Source: Phascolarctos cinereus (lineage: Eukaryota > Chordata > Mammalia > Diprotodontia > Phascolarctidae). Taken from it: a stretch of DNA of 64,000 nt. The position numbers and the translations under genes were made by a program. The notes under the pieces were generated by a model that was given only the letters and a program-made list of their open reading frames with translations, searched no databases and had not been told where the DNA came from. The stretch covers positions 3,262,501 to 3,326,500 of the forward strand of contig NW_018343990.1 in the NCBI RefSeq assembly GCF_002099425.1. Direction: 5' to 3'. Each line of letters starts with the position of its first letter. Position 1 is the stretch's first letter. Of the stretch, positions 20,429 to 31,634 are shown one piece after another.

Positions 20429-22795
20429 TCTTGCTCTGAGCAGAAAGTTGTTTTCCTTCTTTTTTTTCATGTGCTCAATCAATTCCCAAGATAAACTGCA
20501 GTTATAAAGGAGGAATTAAGCAAAGAGGGCCATATGGATTTATCCTATTCTTACTGCCACAGCATTTGCTAGCTAGCCAGTTAATAACATTTATTATGAA
20601 AAGCACTGGGAACAACTCTCTCTTTCTTACATCTCTTCTGTTTGGCTCAAGGGAGGGTATATGAAATAACGGTATCAATAACATCCTTCCTGGCACGTAA
20701 TAGTGGTAAGTGTGGTATGGTATAGTGCCAGAATTTTATAAAGCTCAAACTTCACAGTTTAGTCTAAAGGGCCTACAATCAATTGCCACTCAATATTCTT
20801 TATTGTGCTTAGATGTCAGACTTTATGAATCTTACTATGCCCAAAAAGATCCATGGAGACATATCATCAACTTTAATTTTCTCTGTATTCTACTTAGCAA
20901 TTAAGATCAATTCATTGAGATACAGATGATAATTTGCCATCTTTTATCACAGCATGAAATTGCTATTTAGGGGCTTTTTGTCCAACTCATATCTTGTTCT
21001 CCCCCCACAGGAGACATATGAAAAGACCTCTCTGTTTGATTTTAAGATCAAAGTGATTGTCAGCCATATAGGAAAGAAAGCAAGAAAATTGGATTGGGAG
21101 AGAAAAAAAATCTACTAATAACCTTCGTCTACTAGGCCCCTGAGAAGATGAACTTTTACAAATGCTACTTAGGTGATGAAAACAGATGTTTCTGACTGTA
21201 TTTAAACTGTCAGGCTTTATCAAGTGCAAATGGGAAAACAATTTTTAAATACCAGCTTCTTGCTCACCATAATGACTTGATTTTTTTCTTACAGTCAGGA
21301 ACACGCTACGGGCAGGATGATTGACAGAAATCTTTACTGTGTCTGGTAATTTTCATTGTAGGAAAAAAAATTCACTCTGGATCTTCATAACTCAACTTTC
21401 AACATGCTAAGACTAGAAAGAATACATAGGGTTCCATTATTAAATAAGCTGAGATTTTCTCTATATTTCCTTCAATAAGACAGACTCTTTGCTCACAAGC
21501 ATTCTGGGGTCAAGTTACTTTGACAGATGGGTTTTGACTAGTTTAGAAAGGTTTTGCTAAGTCTAACTGTAGCAATAGGTTAGGCCTTTGATACACTGCT
21601 TAACTCGGCCATGAGTAGAGATTCTGGTGACTGAAGCAAATTCACTTGTGGGGCATGTGACCTGGCTCTGGGGGATACCTCTCCCCCATTTATCCAAGGG
21701 CTTTGTTGGAGTTTTATTATTCCTCTCTTCGGGTGAAAGACATTGAGAGACCCCTAGAGTACTCTCTCTTCATGGGTGGCATGGGATTTAGGATCCATAC
21801 TGTTCTTTGTCAATTGTTCCGATAACACGTGTGCCTCAAAGCTCAGCCTGATTGTATGGAGCAACATTTCTACTTCCTACTCCTAATCTAAGAATCAACC
21901 AGCTAGGGACCTGGCTTTTCCAGCTTCTCCCCACCTAGTGTCTTGAGTAGACCATTTTTATGGAGACAAAAATCCCCACACACTCAGTGCTCTTGAGCAA
22001 AGGTCTGGTTGTCCCTCCTTAGTTACGACTCTGCTTCTCTGTGGGAGCCAAATCTTGATACGACAGTTAAAAGGGCATGTAGTTGTGAGGGATGATTTAA
22101 GCTGCAGGCAAACCATCTTGGTGAGGCCATGCTTGTGAAAGAGACTATTAAAACTAAGGCTTTCAACCCAATCTTAGAAGTGTCACCAAAAATCTTTCTG
22201 GCTACTGCCCTAATTATTATTACTTTCGGCTGCCTACCTGGAAGGTAAGCATTTGGTAACATTTATTTTTTTGTGGACATTTGCACATTCAAAACTGTAC
22301 TTTGTTCTAAATGTTCCTAACTTTCTCCTTAGTACAAAATCTTTCAAAACATGTTATTTAGCTGACAGTATGTGGTTGTGGAGCTAGGAATGCCATAATC
22401 TCCAAACATTTCCAATGACGACCTTCATGCAAGACTTGGCACAACATACATGAACTTACTTGAAACACTTGTGGTCAAAAATGTATCAAGAGCAAGGGAT
22501 AACAAATAGATAGTCTGAGTGTTGCCCTGAGTTCATGTTAAATGTTAAATTTGTTAATTGTTAAAAAATGTTAAAAAAAAAGTTAAAATGACATGTTAAA
22601 AAATATGGAGAGGAAGGCTTCTAGAATTTGGGTAGATAGATCCTCTTTGGAAGGTCCAACTTTTTTTTTTTAAAAAAGTAATTGAGTAAATATTTAGAAC
22701 AGTAGGCTCCATAGGTAGGGAAGGGGAGGGATATATTAGGAAATATAGGTGATATAAAAATGAAATATATCAACCAAATTAAAAAATACCTAAAT
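20429..22795. other. Unassigned DNA, 2.4 kb
   Basis: No gene or named repeat recognised. About 22530-22610 is AT-rich with repeated 'atgttaaa' motifs. The short frames here have no splice context. Confidence 0.45.
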
Positions 22796-22799
22796 TACA

Positions 22800-22895
22800 T
22801 ACCTCAAAGATGTTGTTAGTTTCACATGGTAATGTATATAAAGTTCTTTGTGAATTTTGAAGCATCATATAAATGTTAGCAACACTGTCTTTGTA
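22800..22895 (+). repeat. MIR tail fragment
   Basis: 'atacctcaaagatgttgtta', 'gtatataaagttctttgtga' and 'atcatataaatgttagcaac' follow the sense MIR tail. Confidence 0.6.
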
Positions 22896-22966
22896 TGTAG
22901 CAGCAGGATAGATCATCAAACACATTATTGGAACTGTCAGCTGGGATGCAAAATTGTATCATCATT

Positions 22967-23231
22967 GCTACTATTGTTGCTTAGCTGTTTTTCAGTCAGG
23001 GTCAACTCTTTGTGACCCCATTTGGGGTTTTCTTGGCAAAGATACTGGAGGGGTTTGTTATTTTCTTCTCTGGATCATTTTACAAACGAGGAACACAGGC
23101 AAACAGGGTTAAATGACTTGCCCAAGGTCACATGACTAATACTTGTCTGAGGCCAGATTTGAACTCCGGAACATGAATCTTCCTGACTCCAGGCTTGGCA
23201 CTCTATCCATTGTGCCACCTAGCTGCCCTTT
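22967..23231 (-). repeat. MAR1-like SINE with target-site duplication
   Basis: Antisense copy with simple tail 'gctactattgttgc', RTE-type tail 'ggttttcttggcaaagatac', CORE and tRNA head 'gtgccacctagctgccc'. An 11-bp flanking repeat with one mismatch (22956-22966 GTATCATCATT; 23232-23242 GTATTATCATT) marks the insertion. Confidence 0.9.
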
Positions 23232-23242
23232 GTATTATCATT

Positions 23243-24220
23243 AGATATTGGAATAATGCATCATAAGCACACTGTGGCTACCTCAAGATACATACAGCAC
23301 AAATATAAAGAAGATTGGCTGGATTCTTTATTTTCCAGCCAGATGTTTGTGTATCTGACAGACTCAGAACTTATAAAATCTCAGATGAGGGCTAAAAACT
23401 GAGTTAGAATGAGCAATAAAATGATCACCTTTAATCAAATAATTGATAATTGTGTAATCAACCAGTTTTGAAATGTTAAACAAGCACAGAAATAATCACA
23501 AATGGTTGAATCTAATGACCAGTGAGGTATTTATTAGTAATAAGTTGTTTTTAAAATAACCACTAGGATTTAACAATAACCATTTTCCCCCAATGGGATA
23601 ACTTGTATACGCAATTTTGATTTTCTAATGCTTGCCTGCCCCTATTTCTTCCCTGATGCCATGATGCCTGGCACATAGGCTAGAATGCCATCATGGGAAG
23701 GAAATCTTTCAGCTAGATTTTTCCTTTCCAATTTGGAGTCTGAACACTCATCACTCTGGTGGTAACAGACAGGAAAACTAACAAGTCAGTTCAAACCATT
23801 CCTAAATCCCAGTGGTAGGTTTACTTGCCTTCCTCTATAGTGGCCAATGCCTATAACGAAAGGGGCTCTTACCTTTCTCTAGTTAATAAGGTATTCTGGA
23901 CTAAAATGTCCTCTTGTGTCCATCACTGAAAGACAACTGTGAAATAATGAGTAGTATGGAGGAGTGATGGACGATACCTGCCAGGGGAAACTTTCTCCTT
24001 TGCCATTGTGTACTAGGCAGACTTGTTGAGCCTGAATGTCGTGAATGCAAGCCTTGAAGAAAACCGGCCAGAAAAAAATATCAGATTTTCTCTCCTCTGT
24101 GATGATCATCTCACATCAGCACTTGGGCATGGGGAGGAGAGAAATTATTAGGTTTTGACCCTTCCTTGCCAATATGGATTATGTCTTTTTGACACTTTGG
24201 AAAATAAAAAATCCAAGAAT
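23243..24220. other. Unassigned DNA
   Basis: Nothing recognised. A 76-codon minus-strand frame at 23879-24109 is unsupported. Confidence 0.45.
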
Positions 24221-24221
24221 G

Positions 24222-24382
24222 AATCATAGGAATTAGACCTCTAAGTGAACTTTGATGTTCATTGAGTGTACCCCATTCATTTTACAGAGACAAACAGATC
24301 TGTAAGAGGCAAAGCTAAAAAACAAAGTAATAAATAGAAGAGCCAGAAATAGAACCCAGCCTTCTGCTTCCAGTCCATTGAT
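24222..24382 (-). repeat. MIR-type SINE
   Basis: Antisense MIR, diverged: 'aggaattagacctctaagtg', 'attcattttacagagacaaa' and 'gccagaaatagaacccagcc', then 'ttctgcttccagtccattga'. Confidence 0.65.
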
Positions 24383-24387
24383 GTTTA

Positions 24388-24600
24388 TGCAGCAAGGTGG
24401 CAGAGTGGAGAGAATGTTGGGCTTGGAAACAGGAAGACCCAAGTATGAATCTTGCCTCAAAGACTTATTGGCTGTGAGACCCTGAGTAAGTCATTAACCT
24501 CTCTTAGCCTCAGTTCCTTCCTCTGGAAACTAGTGATAATTGCACCAAGATCATGAGGTTGTTGTGAGGACCAAATGAGATAACATATAGAAAGTGATAT
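24388..24600 (+). repeat. tRNA-MIR SINE
   Basis: Sense SINE: head 'gcagcaaggtggcagagtgg', B-box-like 'caagtatgaatcttgc', CORE 'gaccctgagtaagtcattaa', and tail 'aggttgttgtgaggaccaaa' then 'tgagataacata'. A TA/TG-rich tract grew from its tail. Confidence 0.8.
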
Positions 24601-24720
24601 GTGTATATAATACATGCAATATATGTATATACGTATGCACACACAGTATACACAATCATATATATATATATATATATTCATATGGATATGTACATACATC
24701 TATCTCTCTATGATATCTAT
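24601..24720. repeat. TA/TG-rich low-complexity tract
   Basis: Mixed ATGTATAT and CACACA motifs with a (TA)n run near 24659-24676. It adjoins a SINE tail. Confidence 0.85.
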
Positions 24721-25629
24721 TATATCCTAAAGAAAACGATTAGAGAAGTAGAGAGAGGAAGAAAAAAGAAAGCAATGGAATAAGGGAAAAAGAAATGGAA
24801 TATAAAAATAATAAACAATCAAGCAAAAGCAGAAAGGCATTCCATATGGGTCTGCAACTGTTCTGAAGTGTGGTGAGGAATGAGAGGCTTTGGAAGGAGT
24901 GACATACTATTACCTCTCATCCACTGCCCCCCCTTTCCTTTGCTGCCCTCGCTCATGCCCTCCTCCCCCTTCTCACCTCCCCCAAAGCTAGCGCTGTCCC
25001 CTACAGTTCTCTCACACTGTACGAAGGCTATGTGTGCTAGTAGCCGCTGAGCAAGACACACAAATACCACTTGGCCAGTGGGAAGGAGAGAGAGCTACCC
25101 TAACACGACCATCAACACCTCCCCCTCTGTCACAGAAAGGTCATTTGCACCCGGGCTTTCGTTCACCTGTGGAAGTGGCAGCCATCTGCCAGGCTCCTGA
25201 GGCAAAAACTGGGCAGCTGAAAGGTCTCTTTATTTAGATGTCGACAGAGCCCAGAGTCCAAGGTGTCAGGGCTTACTTACTGGAGGTGGAGGGGTGGGTG
25301 GGAAAGAAAAGATTTGTTTTTACCCATCAATCCAAAACCAGCTATTTGGTGACCTTGGCTAACCTTAGCTTAATGCCTCCAGCTTAAAAACAAAAGACAA
25401 AAACCTCAGCAGTTAAACTTTTCTTTAGAAAGAAAAGAGGGGGCAGGGAACCTCAATTTAAAAAGGAGGAAAGCCAGTTGGGTATTTGTTTTTTACCTAT
25501 TATTGTGGGAATGGAAATATTTGCATAATGATAGTTTTCTAAAATAGGGTTAATTATGCTCTCCCTGTCAATATGTTTTTGAGATTTTGCTTAAATTTTG
25601 GTGCTACTTTTTGTCTTCATTCTTTCCTG
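24721..25629. other. Unassigned DNA
   Basis: A purine-rich stretch lies at about 24728-24800, then more balanced sequence. No exon or repeat family recognised. Frames of 67 and 83 codons here are unsupported. Confidence 0.4.
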
Positions 25630-25740
25630 CCGGTTCCTTTACTTTTCAGGGAATATTAATTTCCTTACTTGTAAAATGAAGGTGTTGGATTAGAAGATTT
25701 TCTAAGTTCTTCAACATGCCAAATACAATGATCCTACAGC
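25630..25740 (+). repeat. MIR fragment
   Basis: 'ccttacttgtaaaatgaagg', 'tgttggattagaagattttc' and 'caatgatcctaca' match the sense MIR end. Confidence 0.6.
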
Positions 25741-25825
25741 TTTTTTGAACTAATCCAGTGCCACTGACTAATGTGTGTTAATTTACTTATCCAAAAGGAA
25801 AAAATCTGCCTATTTTGTGACTATT

Positions 25826-26543
25826 TGTGTTGTACCGAGAAATCAGCGAGCAAAACCCAGATGTAATTTAAAATGTGGATTTATTAGCGCGTGGCTGCCA
25901 GGGGTATGCACATCCAAATCAAGCAGCCCCAATCAAGGGTTGAGCTAGAGTTTATATGGAAAAGAGCACGGGAAAGAAATGCCAGGAACACTGATGAGGT
26001 AATCCAAAGGTACAGGTGTCTTTGGGGGCTATGGATGGGAAAGTACAGGGAGTATACCAGACAGGGAGGGGGATGGATCTTTGGAGTCTGGCAGGAGGAA
26101 GAGTCCTTGGGCTGGTCAAGGACACCCCTCTCCCTCTGTCTTGATGAGAGAATGCTCTGCAACAAGGGAAAGCTTTCTCACAACACAGGAACTTACTGAG
26201 GAATTGGGAGGCTTCCAGAGACATGATCTGAGGGCTGGGGCCTGAGCAGCCAGATAAGGGTCGTGCTGAGGCCCATGCATGAATAACTGCTAGGCACAGT
26301 GCCCTTAGGCTGGGGAGTGGTTGTCAGAGACAGTGTTTCTGAGACTAGGGAGACATCTGGGGCACAAATATAAGCACAAGCACCCGAGCACCCCATCATT
26401 ACAGGTCAGAGATCACACAAATCAGACCAGGTGTCCTGGTCTCTGGTATAAATATAATTATCTAAAGCAATTATATTGCAAGCATTCTTATCCATTTGTG
26501 TTGGAGGTACGGGCTATGCTGAGCTATGCAAGAGTACATTTCA
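25826..26543 (-). mobile_element. Solo LTR of an endogenous retrovirus (fossil)
   Basis: The segment begins TG and ends CA. It is bounded by a 5-bp direct repeat CTATT (25821-25825 and 26544-26548). On the minus strand a TATA-like box (RC of 25951-25957) is followed by an AATAAA signal (RC of 25880-25885) and a short terminal region, the usual LTR order. At about 718 bp it has no internal retroviral sequence next to it, so it is a solo LTR. Family not identified; the 5-bp duplication does not settle the class. Frames inside it are not genes. Confidence 0.65.
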
Positions 26544-26797
26544 CTATTGTTTAGATTTAGGAGGAAAGAGGTCTGGGGCAAGATTAAGCACCAACTTTTG
26601 CTTTCCATGGCTTAAAGGGCCCTACTACCTAAATGGCAAAATAATGTTCTGCATTACATTTGGACCTCACTTACTGTGTTTGGCTGCTGTTCAGGGAGAA
26701 AAGAGTATATGTTATTTATATGGAGCAGGTAAATAATATATCATCTTTCCCACCCAGGATGAAATTCCCATCACAAAAGGAAAAAGAAATGAATTAC

Positions 26798-26912
26798 CTT
26801 TGGTCATGACAATTCCTGCCAGAGATTTGTGGCGGGCATGCATGGAAGTCAGGTTGTCTGTCAATTCTTGAAACTTCTGTGTGACCAGCTGGTACACTGA
26901 ATCAGCAAACTC
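26798..26912 (-). CDS. Candidate internal coding exon, family not identified
   Basis: Read on the minus strand, a pyrimidine-rich acceptor ending 'tatcttccag' is followed by 115 bp of open frame and a donor 'AAAG|gtaatt'. Only one of the three frames is open: the other two have stops. The frame starts in phase 0 and leaves phase 1. It encodes 38 residues, among them [16 protein letters not shown] and, at the end, [15 protein letters not shown]. The polar, helix-favouring composition with few Cys or Pro suits an alpha-helical segment of an intracellular protein. I do not recognise the family. No second exon of the same gene was found, which fits a gene with very long introns. It lies about 250 bp to the right of a solo LTR on the same strand. 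It could be a pseudo-exon by chance, but codon-like composition plus two good splice sites argue against that. Confidence 0.62.
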
Positions 26913-27424
26913 CTGGAAGATACAAACACCAGGATATCTTTAGCTTGGGTGAGAAGAGTAGGTGGTAGATGGACAGTGAATTTTCCACTATTGACTCTCC
27001 TTCCTAAATTCAGTTCCATCTATGAGGACCACTTTGGTCTGGACTATGAAAACATGAAATACATCCTTATGTATTTCCCTATGTCATTTTGAGAATTGCA
27101 ACTATTATTTTTCCTTTTTTGCCCCCAAAACCTTGAAAATGAATGTGATTTTGTATAGCATTGGTTCATGTTGGGAGAAGAGATCACATCAATCTTTCTT
27201 GATTTGGTGATAGAACAGAGTATAAAGTGAGTCTCTTTGGACACCTCCTGATGAAGCAGACAACAAGGAAGAAGGTCCAATAGCCCTCAGGTTAACATTT
27301 TATAACATTTAACAAAACTTGCCTTCATTTCACACAGATCCAAATTTTACATTGGAATGGGTATTGAGTAGACATGTTGTGATTCCTTCCTATCCACACA
27401 TCCCAGGCATAGCCCTAGATTTAG
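26913..27424. other. Unassigned DNA, probable intron
   Basis: Nothing recognised. It lies upstream (minus-strand sense) of the candidate exon. A 78-codon minus-strand frame at 27044-27280 has no family resemblance. Confidence 0.4.
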
Positions 27425-27608
27425 TGCAGTGTGGTAGAAAGAGAACTGGATTTGGAGTTGGAGGAGAGACCTGAGTTTGATTCTGGATCTGCCACTTACT
27501 TTATGACCTTGGATAAATTACTTGACCTATTTGGCTCTTAACCTTCTTTCATGTCAATTAAAGGAGTTGGACTAGAAGTCCCCTCCACTCTGACAGTCCT
27601 ATGAACTC
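27425..27608 (+). repeat. MIR-type SINE
   Basis: Sense MIR: 'cagtgtggtagaaagagaac', 'gacctgagtttgattctgga', 'ctgccacttactttatgacc', and end 'cccctccactctgacagtcc'. Confidence 0.82.
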
Positions 27609-27635
27609 TTTGGAACTAATCCCATGCCATTTAAT

Positions 27636-27898
27636 TTGTTGTTTGTTTCTTGTTTAGTTGTTTCAGTCATGTCTGACTCTTCATGACCCCATTTGGGATT
27701 TTCTTGGCAAAGATACTGGAGTGGTTTGCCCTTTCCTTCTCCAGCTCATTTTACAGATGAGGAAATTGAGGCAAACAGGGTTAAGTGACTTGTCCAGGGT
27801 CACACAGCTAGTAAGTGTCTGAGGCCAGATTTGAACTCAGGAAGATGAGTCTTCTTGACTCCAAGCCCAGCTCTCTATCCACTATGCCACCTAGCTGT
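27636..27898 (-). repeat. MAR1-like SINE with 14-bp perfect target-site duplication
   Basis: Full-length antisense copy: RTE-type tail 'tttcagtcatgtctgactct', 'gatactggagtggtttgccc', CORE 'gtccagggtcacacagctag', and tRNA head 'gccacctagctgt'. It is flanked by identical 14-bp copies of CCATGCCATTTAAT (27622-27635 and 27899-27912). That makes it one of the younger insertions here. Confidence 0.95.
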
Positions 27899-27912
27899 CC
27901 ATGCCATTTAAT

Positions 27913-28399
27913 AAGATAATGGATAAATTACTTAGCCAAACAGTGAAAACAGTTAACTAAAAGGTTTTTAGTTTCATAACTATTTGGACTTCATGATCTC
28001 TGGCTATGTGGTAGGAAGAAAGGAAGGAACATTTGAGACCAGTGGGTAGTAAGGTGGTTCCTAGATTGAGCTTGTCTGGAACAAACCTGGAGAACACTAG
28101 AGGACACTTGAATGCCTGGGACCATTTGCTTTTCACTATCTGACTTTTTTAGATACAAAGACAAAGTATTAAAAATGCTAGCATGCCTCTCTCACATCCT
28201 TCTGACCCAGCTTCTCCTCATCCTCATTAATCCTGTCAGGGATATTGATCCTTCCTAGCCAGGACATACCTAACATGTAGCTACTGCTCATGTCTAACAT
28301 TATCTACTTTGCCAGCAAAGCACTTGATATGAAAAATAAACACAGGGTGGACTTATAAAGGTGTAGTAGCTAGTCTGCTTCCAGTCTGACTATACTCCT
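27913..28399. other. Unassigned DNA
   Basis: Nothing recognised on either strand. Confidence 0.4.
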
Positions 28400-28775
28400 A
28401 CAATAACACCACCACCACCGATAATTAGCATTTGTATGGCACTTTAACATCTGCAAAATGCTTTAGAATGTGAGCTCCTTGAGGGCAGGGGCCATTTTCC
28501 CCTTTCTTCTTATCCTCAGTATTTAGCAAACAGCCTGGCATACAGTAAAAGCTTAATCAGTGCTTGTTGATGTGTTGTTGATTTATTTTATGTATGAAAT
28601 TTCATTTGATCCTCAAAACAACCCTTTGAGGTAGATGTTAGTATTATCTCATTTAGGAAACTAAGGAGTTATGTCATTTGCCCAGGTCACACAGCTAAGA
28701 AGTGTTTGAGGTAGGATTCAGACTCAGGTCTTTCTGCCTATGCTCTATTCACTACTCCAATTTGCTGCCTTGTAT
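28400..28775 (-). repeat. MIR-type SINE split by an L2 piece
   Basis: Antisense MIR: 'attagcatttgtatggcact' and 'ctgcaaaatgctttag' are left of the break. On the right are 'catttgatcctcaaaacaac', 'gaggtagatgttagtattat' and 'gcccaggtcacacagctaag'. Confidence 0.75.
28466..28575 (+). repeat. L2 LINE 3' end inserted in MIR
   Basis: 'tgtgagctccttgagggcag', 'tatcctcagtatttagcaaa' and 'aagcttaatcagtgcttgtt' form a compact sense L2 tail between two halves of one MIR. Confidence 0.78.
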
Positions 28776-28849
28776 TCCAAGTCTGTACCAATTTTTCTAA
28801 GTGCAAAGGTTGGTTGCAGAGGAATATAGAGTTCCTGTTCTGAGGTTCA

Positions 28850-30425
28850 TAGACTTTCTGAGTTATAAGAGATCTCAGTGACCATCCTATCCTATACCTG
28901 GCCAAGAGTCTCTTCTACAACATATACAAGTGATCATCCAATTTTTTCTTTCTAAATTTTGTTTTGAAAAATTAATATTTATTTAGTTTTAACATTCATT
29001 TAAAAAAAATTGAATTCTGACTTCTCTCCCTCCCTTGCCCTTCCTTGTGAAGGCAAGAAATGTGATATCAATTGTGTATGTGAAGTCATGTGAAACATAG
29101 TTCCGTATTACTCATATTGCAAAAATAAAAAAAAAAATAAAAAGCCAAAAACTCCAAGAAAAATAAAGTTTAAAAATATGCTTCAATTTGCATTCAGACT
29201 CTGTCAGCTCTTTCTCTGAAGGTGAATGGCATTTTTCATCATAAGTCTTTCCAAATTGTCTTGATCATTGTACTGATCGGAATAGCTAAGTCATTCATAG
29301 TAGATCATTATGTAATATCGCTCTTATGTGTACAATGTTCTCCTGGTTCTACACACTTCACTTTGTATCAGTACATATAAGTCTTTCCAAGTTTTTCTGA
29401 AAGGATCCGACTAGTCATTTTTTATAACACAATAGTATTCCATTACAATCATATACCACCCCTTGTTTGTTCATTCCCCAATTGATGGGGAATTTCCAAT
29501 TCTTTGCCACCACAAAAAGAGCAGCTATAAATATTTTTGTAAATATAGATATTTCCTTTTTCTTTGATCTATTTTGGATATAGACCTGGATCTATATGCC
29601 CTGTGGCGTTCCAGAATGGTTGGTTCAGTTCACAACTCCACCAACAGTGCATTAGTGTCTTAATTTTCCCATGTCTCCTCCAACATTTGTTATCTTCCTT
29701 CTCTGTCATATTAGCCAATCTGATAGGTGTGTTGCGGTACCTAAGAGTTGTTTTAATTTGCATTTCTCTAATCAATAGTGATTTAGAGCATTTTTTTCAC
29801 ATGCCTATAGATAGCTTTGATTTATTTTTCTGAAATCTACCTATTAATATCCTTTGACCATTTATCAATTGAGGAATGCTTGTATTCTTATAAATTTCAA
29901 TCAGTCTCTATGTATTTGAAAAATGAGGCCTTTATTAGAGACACTTGCTGTAAAATCCTTTCCCCAGTTTCCTTTCCTTATAATCTTGGCTGTAGTAGTT
30001 TTATTTGTATAAACCCTTCTAAATTAAATATAATCAAAATTATCTATTTCACATCCTATAATGCTCTCTAACTCTTGTTTGATCTAGTTTTTTCCTGAAG
30101 CTCTCAGATGAGGGCTTTTTTTTTTTTGTCAATTCTCATTGTTAGGAAGTTTTCCTTACTTCTGGTTAAAAGTTGCCACTGAAGCTAAGCAGAAGTTTAA
30201 TTTCTCTTCCATAAGACAGCCCATCTTAAACTCAAAGACTGCTATCATGTTCCCTATAAAGTCTTTTCTCTTGTTTCGAATAGTCTCAGTTCCTTTAACT
30301 GATCTTTCAATGGCATGATCTCAAGGACCTTCACCATTTTATTTGACTATCCTGGGATGCTGATGCATCAAAGACCTTCCAAAAATGTGGCACTCATTTT
30401 TTTAAAACTGCATTCTTTCTCTGCA
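28850..30425 (-). repeat. L3/CR1-clade LINE interrupted by L1
   Basis: The left part (28850-28940) has 'ataagagatctcagtgacca' and 'tgatcatccaattt'. After the L1, 'cattgttaggaagttttcct', 'gactgctatcatgttcccta' and 'tcctttaactgatctttcaa' continue the antisense L3 3' end in order. Confidence 0.75.
28945..30115 (-). repeat. L1 LINE 3' end, 5'-truncated, about 1.2 kb
   Basis: Antisense L1 3' UTR and end of ORF2, homologous in order to the copy at 12427-13014 and extending further 5'. ORF2-end landmarks read antisense are 'tattccattacaatcatata', 'gttcattccccaattgatgg', 'tctgataggtgtgttgcggt' and 'tttaatttgcatttctctaa'. The open frames at 29564-30071 run antisense to the L1 coding strand and are not genes. 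Confidence 0.85.
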
Positions 30426-30699
30426 GAATCTCCGTGTCTGAGTCTACATACAACCCAGTCAACCCAATTCAATCAATTTGGATGAAAAATTAGGCAAACT
30501 TTCTCTGTAGCAAATGTATTTCTTTGACATTTTCCTTTGAAGCTAGTTACACTGGTACTATGGAGACAATGGTAGGGATAAGAACCAAAAATAGAAGATA
30601 TAAATGAGGATAGAGTCTAGCCTGGTGATTTCGTTGGTGTGGGGAATTTCCTCTCCTAATGTATGTGACACCTTTTGTGCAAGCTATGGTCTAGCACTA

Positions 30700-30785
30700 A
30701 GCACTTAAGTAACCAGGCCTGGGTCACACAGCCAGCAGATCTTTCTGACTCTAAGGCCAGCTCTATTCACTATACCATACTGGCT
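30700..30785 (-). repeat. MIR fragment
   Basis: 'caggcctgggtcacacagcc', 'ctgactctaaggccagctct' and 'attcactataccatactggc' match the head-proximal half of antisense MIR. Confidence 0.6.
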
Positions 30786-31380
30786 TTCATTTTATGTAAC
30801 TAATTATAGGAGTTTAAAAAAATCCATTCTTCAAAAAGTCAAATGAGTTGATGATCATATGAGCTCTGCTGAAACAAAAATAGGCCTGTTTCCCGGAAGG
30901 AAAACCTCACCAAACATATTTTTGCCTCCCCTCTTCCCTCTCCCACCAAGAAAGGCTGTAAAAACACTCACGGCAAAAAGTGTGTCTCTTCCCTAAGTGC
31001 TGTCTCAGAAGGTTAACAGCCTTTCCCATATGTTGTTGTGGCTGTGATAGCAAATGCTCATTATTTTTACAATTGTTCTGTAAATACGTATGGAGAACCC
31101 ACATAAACAATAAATGGCATACAAATGAGGCTTTCCTTGGGTGGGTGTACCAAAACATGGGTTTCCCCTCTTGGATAATGGCTTTGGATTTCTTGGTTGG
31201 CATATGCAAGTGTGTAGAAAGGTAATTATTTAGGAAGTACCATGCCTGGTTAATGTGTTTGCTTATTTACATATTTTTTTACCCTGGCTTATTACCTTTG
31301 CCCACAGTGCTTGAAATAAAACTGTTGCTGTAATATAAAAAGTTTGAAAAGAGAGATATTGGTTTATCTCCTAAACTACC
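30786..31380. other. Repeat-poor DNA
   Basis: No repeat recognised. About 30890-31230 keeps open frames of 81 and 100 codons on opposite strands and has mixed-complexity sequence. Neither frame has recognisable protein content, so a noncoding conserved element or chance is as likely as a gene. Confidence 0.35.
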
Positions 31381-31385
31381 TGGGA

Positions 31386-31386
<1 letters not shown>

Positions 31387-31435
<49 letters not shown>

Positions 31436-31440
31436 GTGTG
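31387..31440. repeat. (GT)n microsatellite
   Basis: About 20 GT units followed by GTATGTATGTGTGTG. Confidence 0.97.
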
Positions 31441-31634
31441 ATATGATTCAATAATTGTAAGCACAAGTTGGCCCTCTGAATAAGGGAGATGAGTCAACTA
31501 GTCTTATACTGGGGATTGCTTATATATCCAGAAAGGTGCTCGCTCCTGTGGGTGATACAGAAGTATGTGTCATAGTTTCTGCCCTGAATACCATACCTTA
31601 CAGTCAGGTTGGTGAGATAAGAATATCACACCTA

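Noticed and set aside
25884-26224. Frames of 90-102 codons on both strands
   Set aside because: They lie wholly inside the solo LTR and have no independent support.
29564-30071. Pair of plus-strand frames of 84-89 codons
   Set aside because: They run antisense to an L1 3' end and have no coding meaning.
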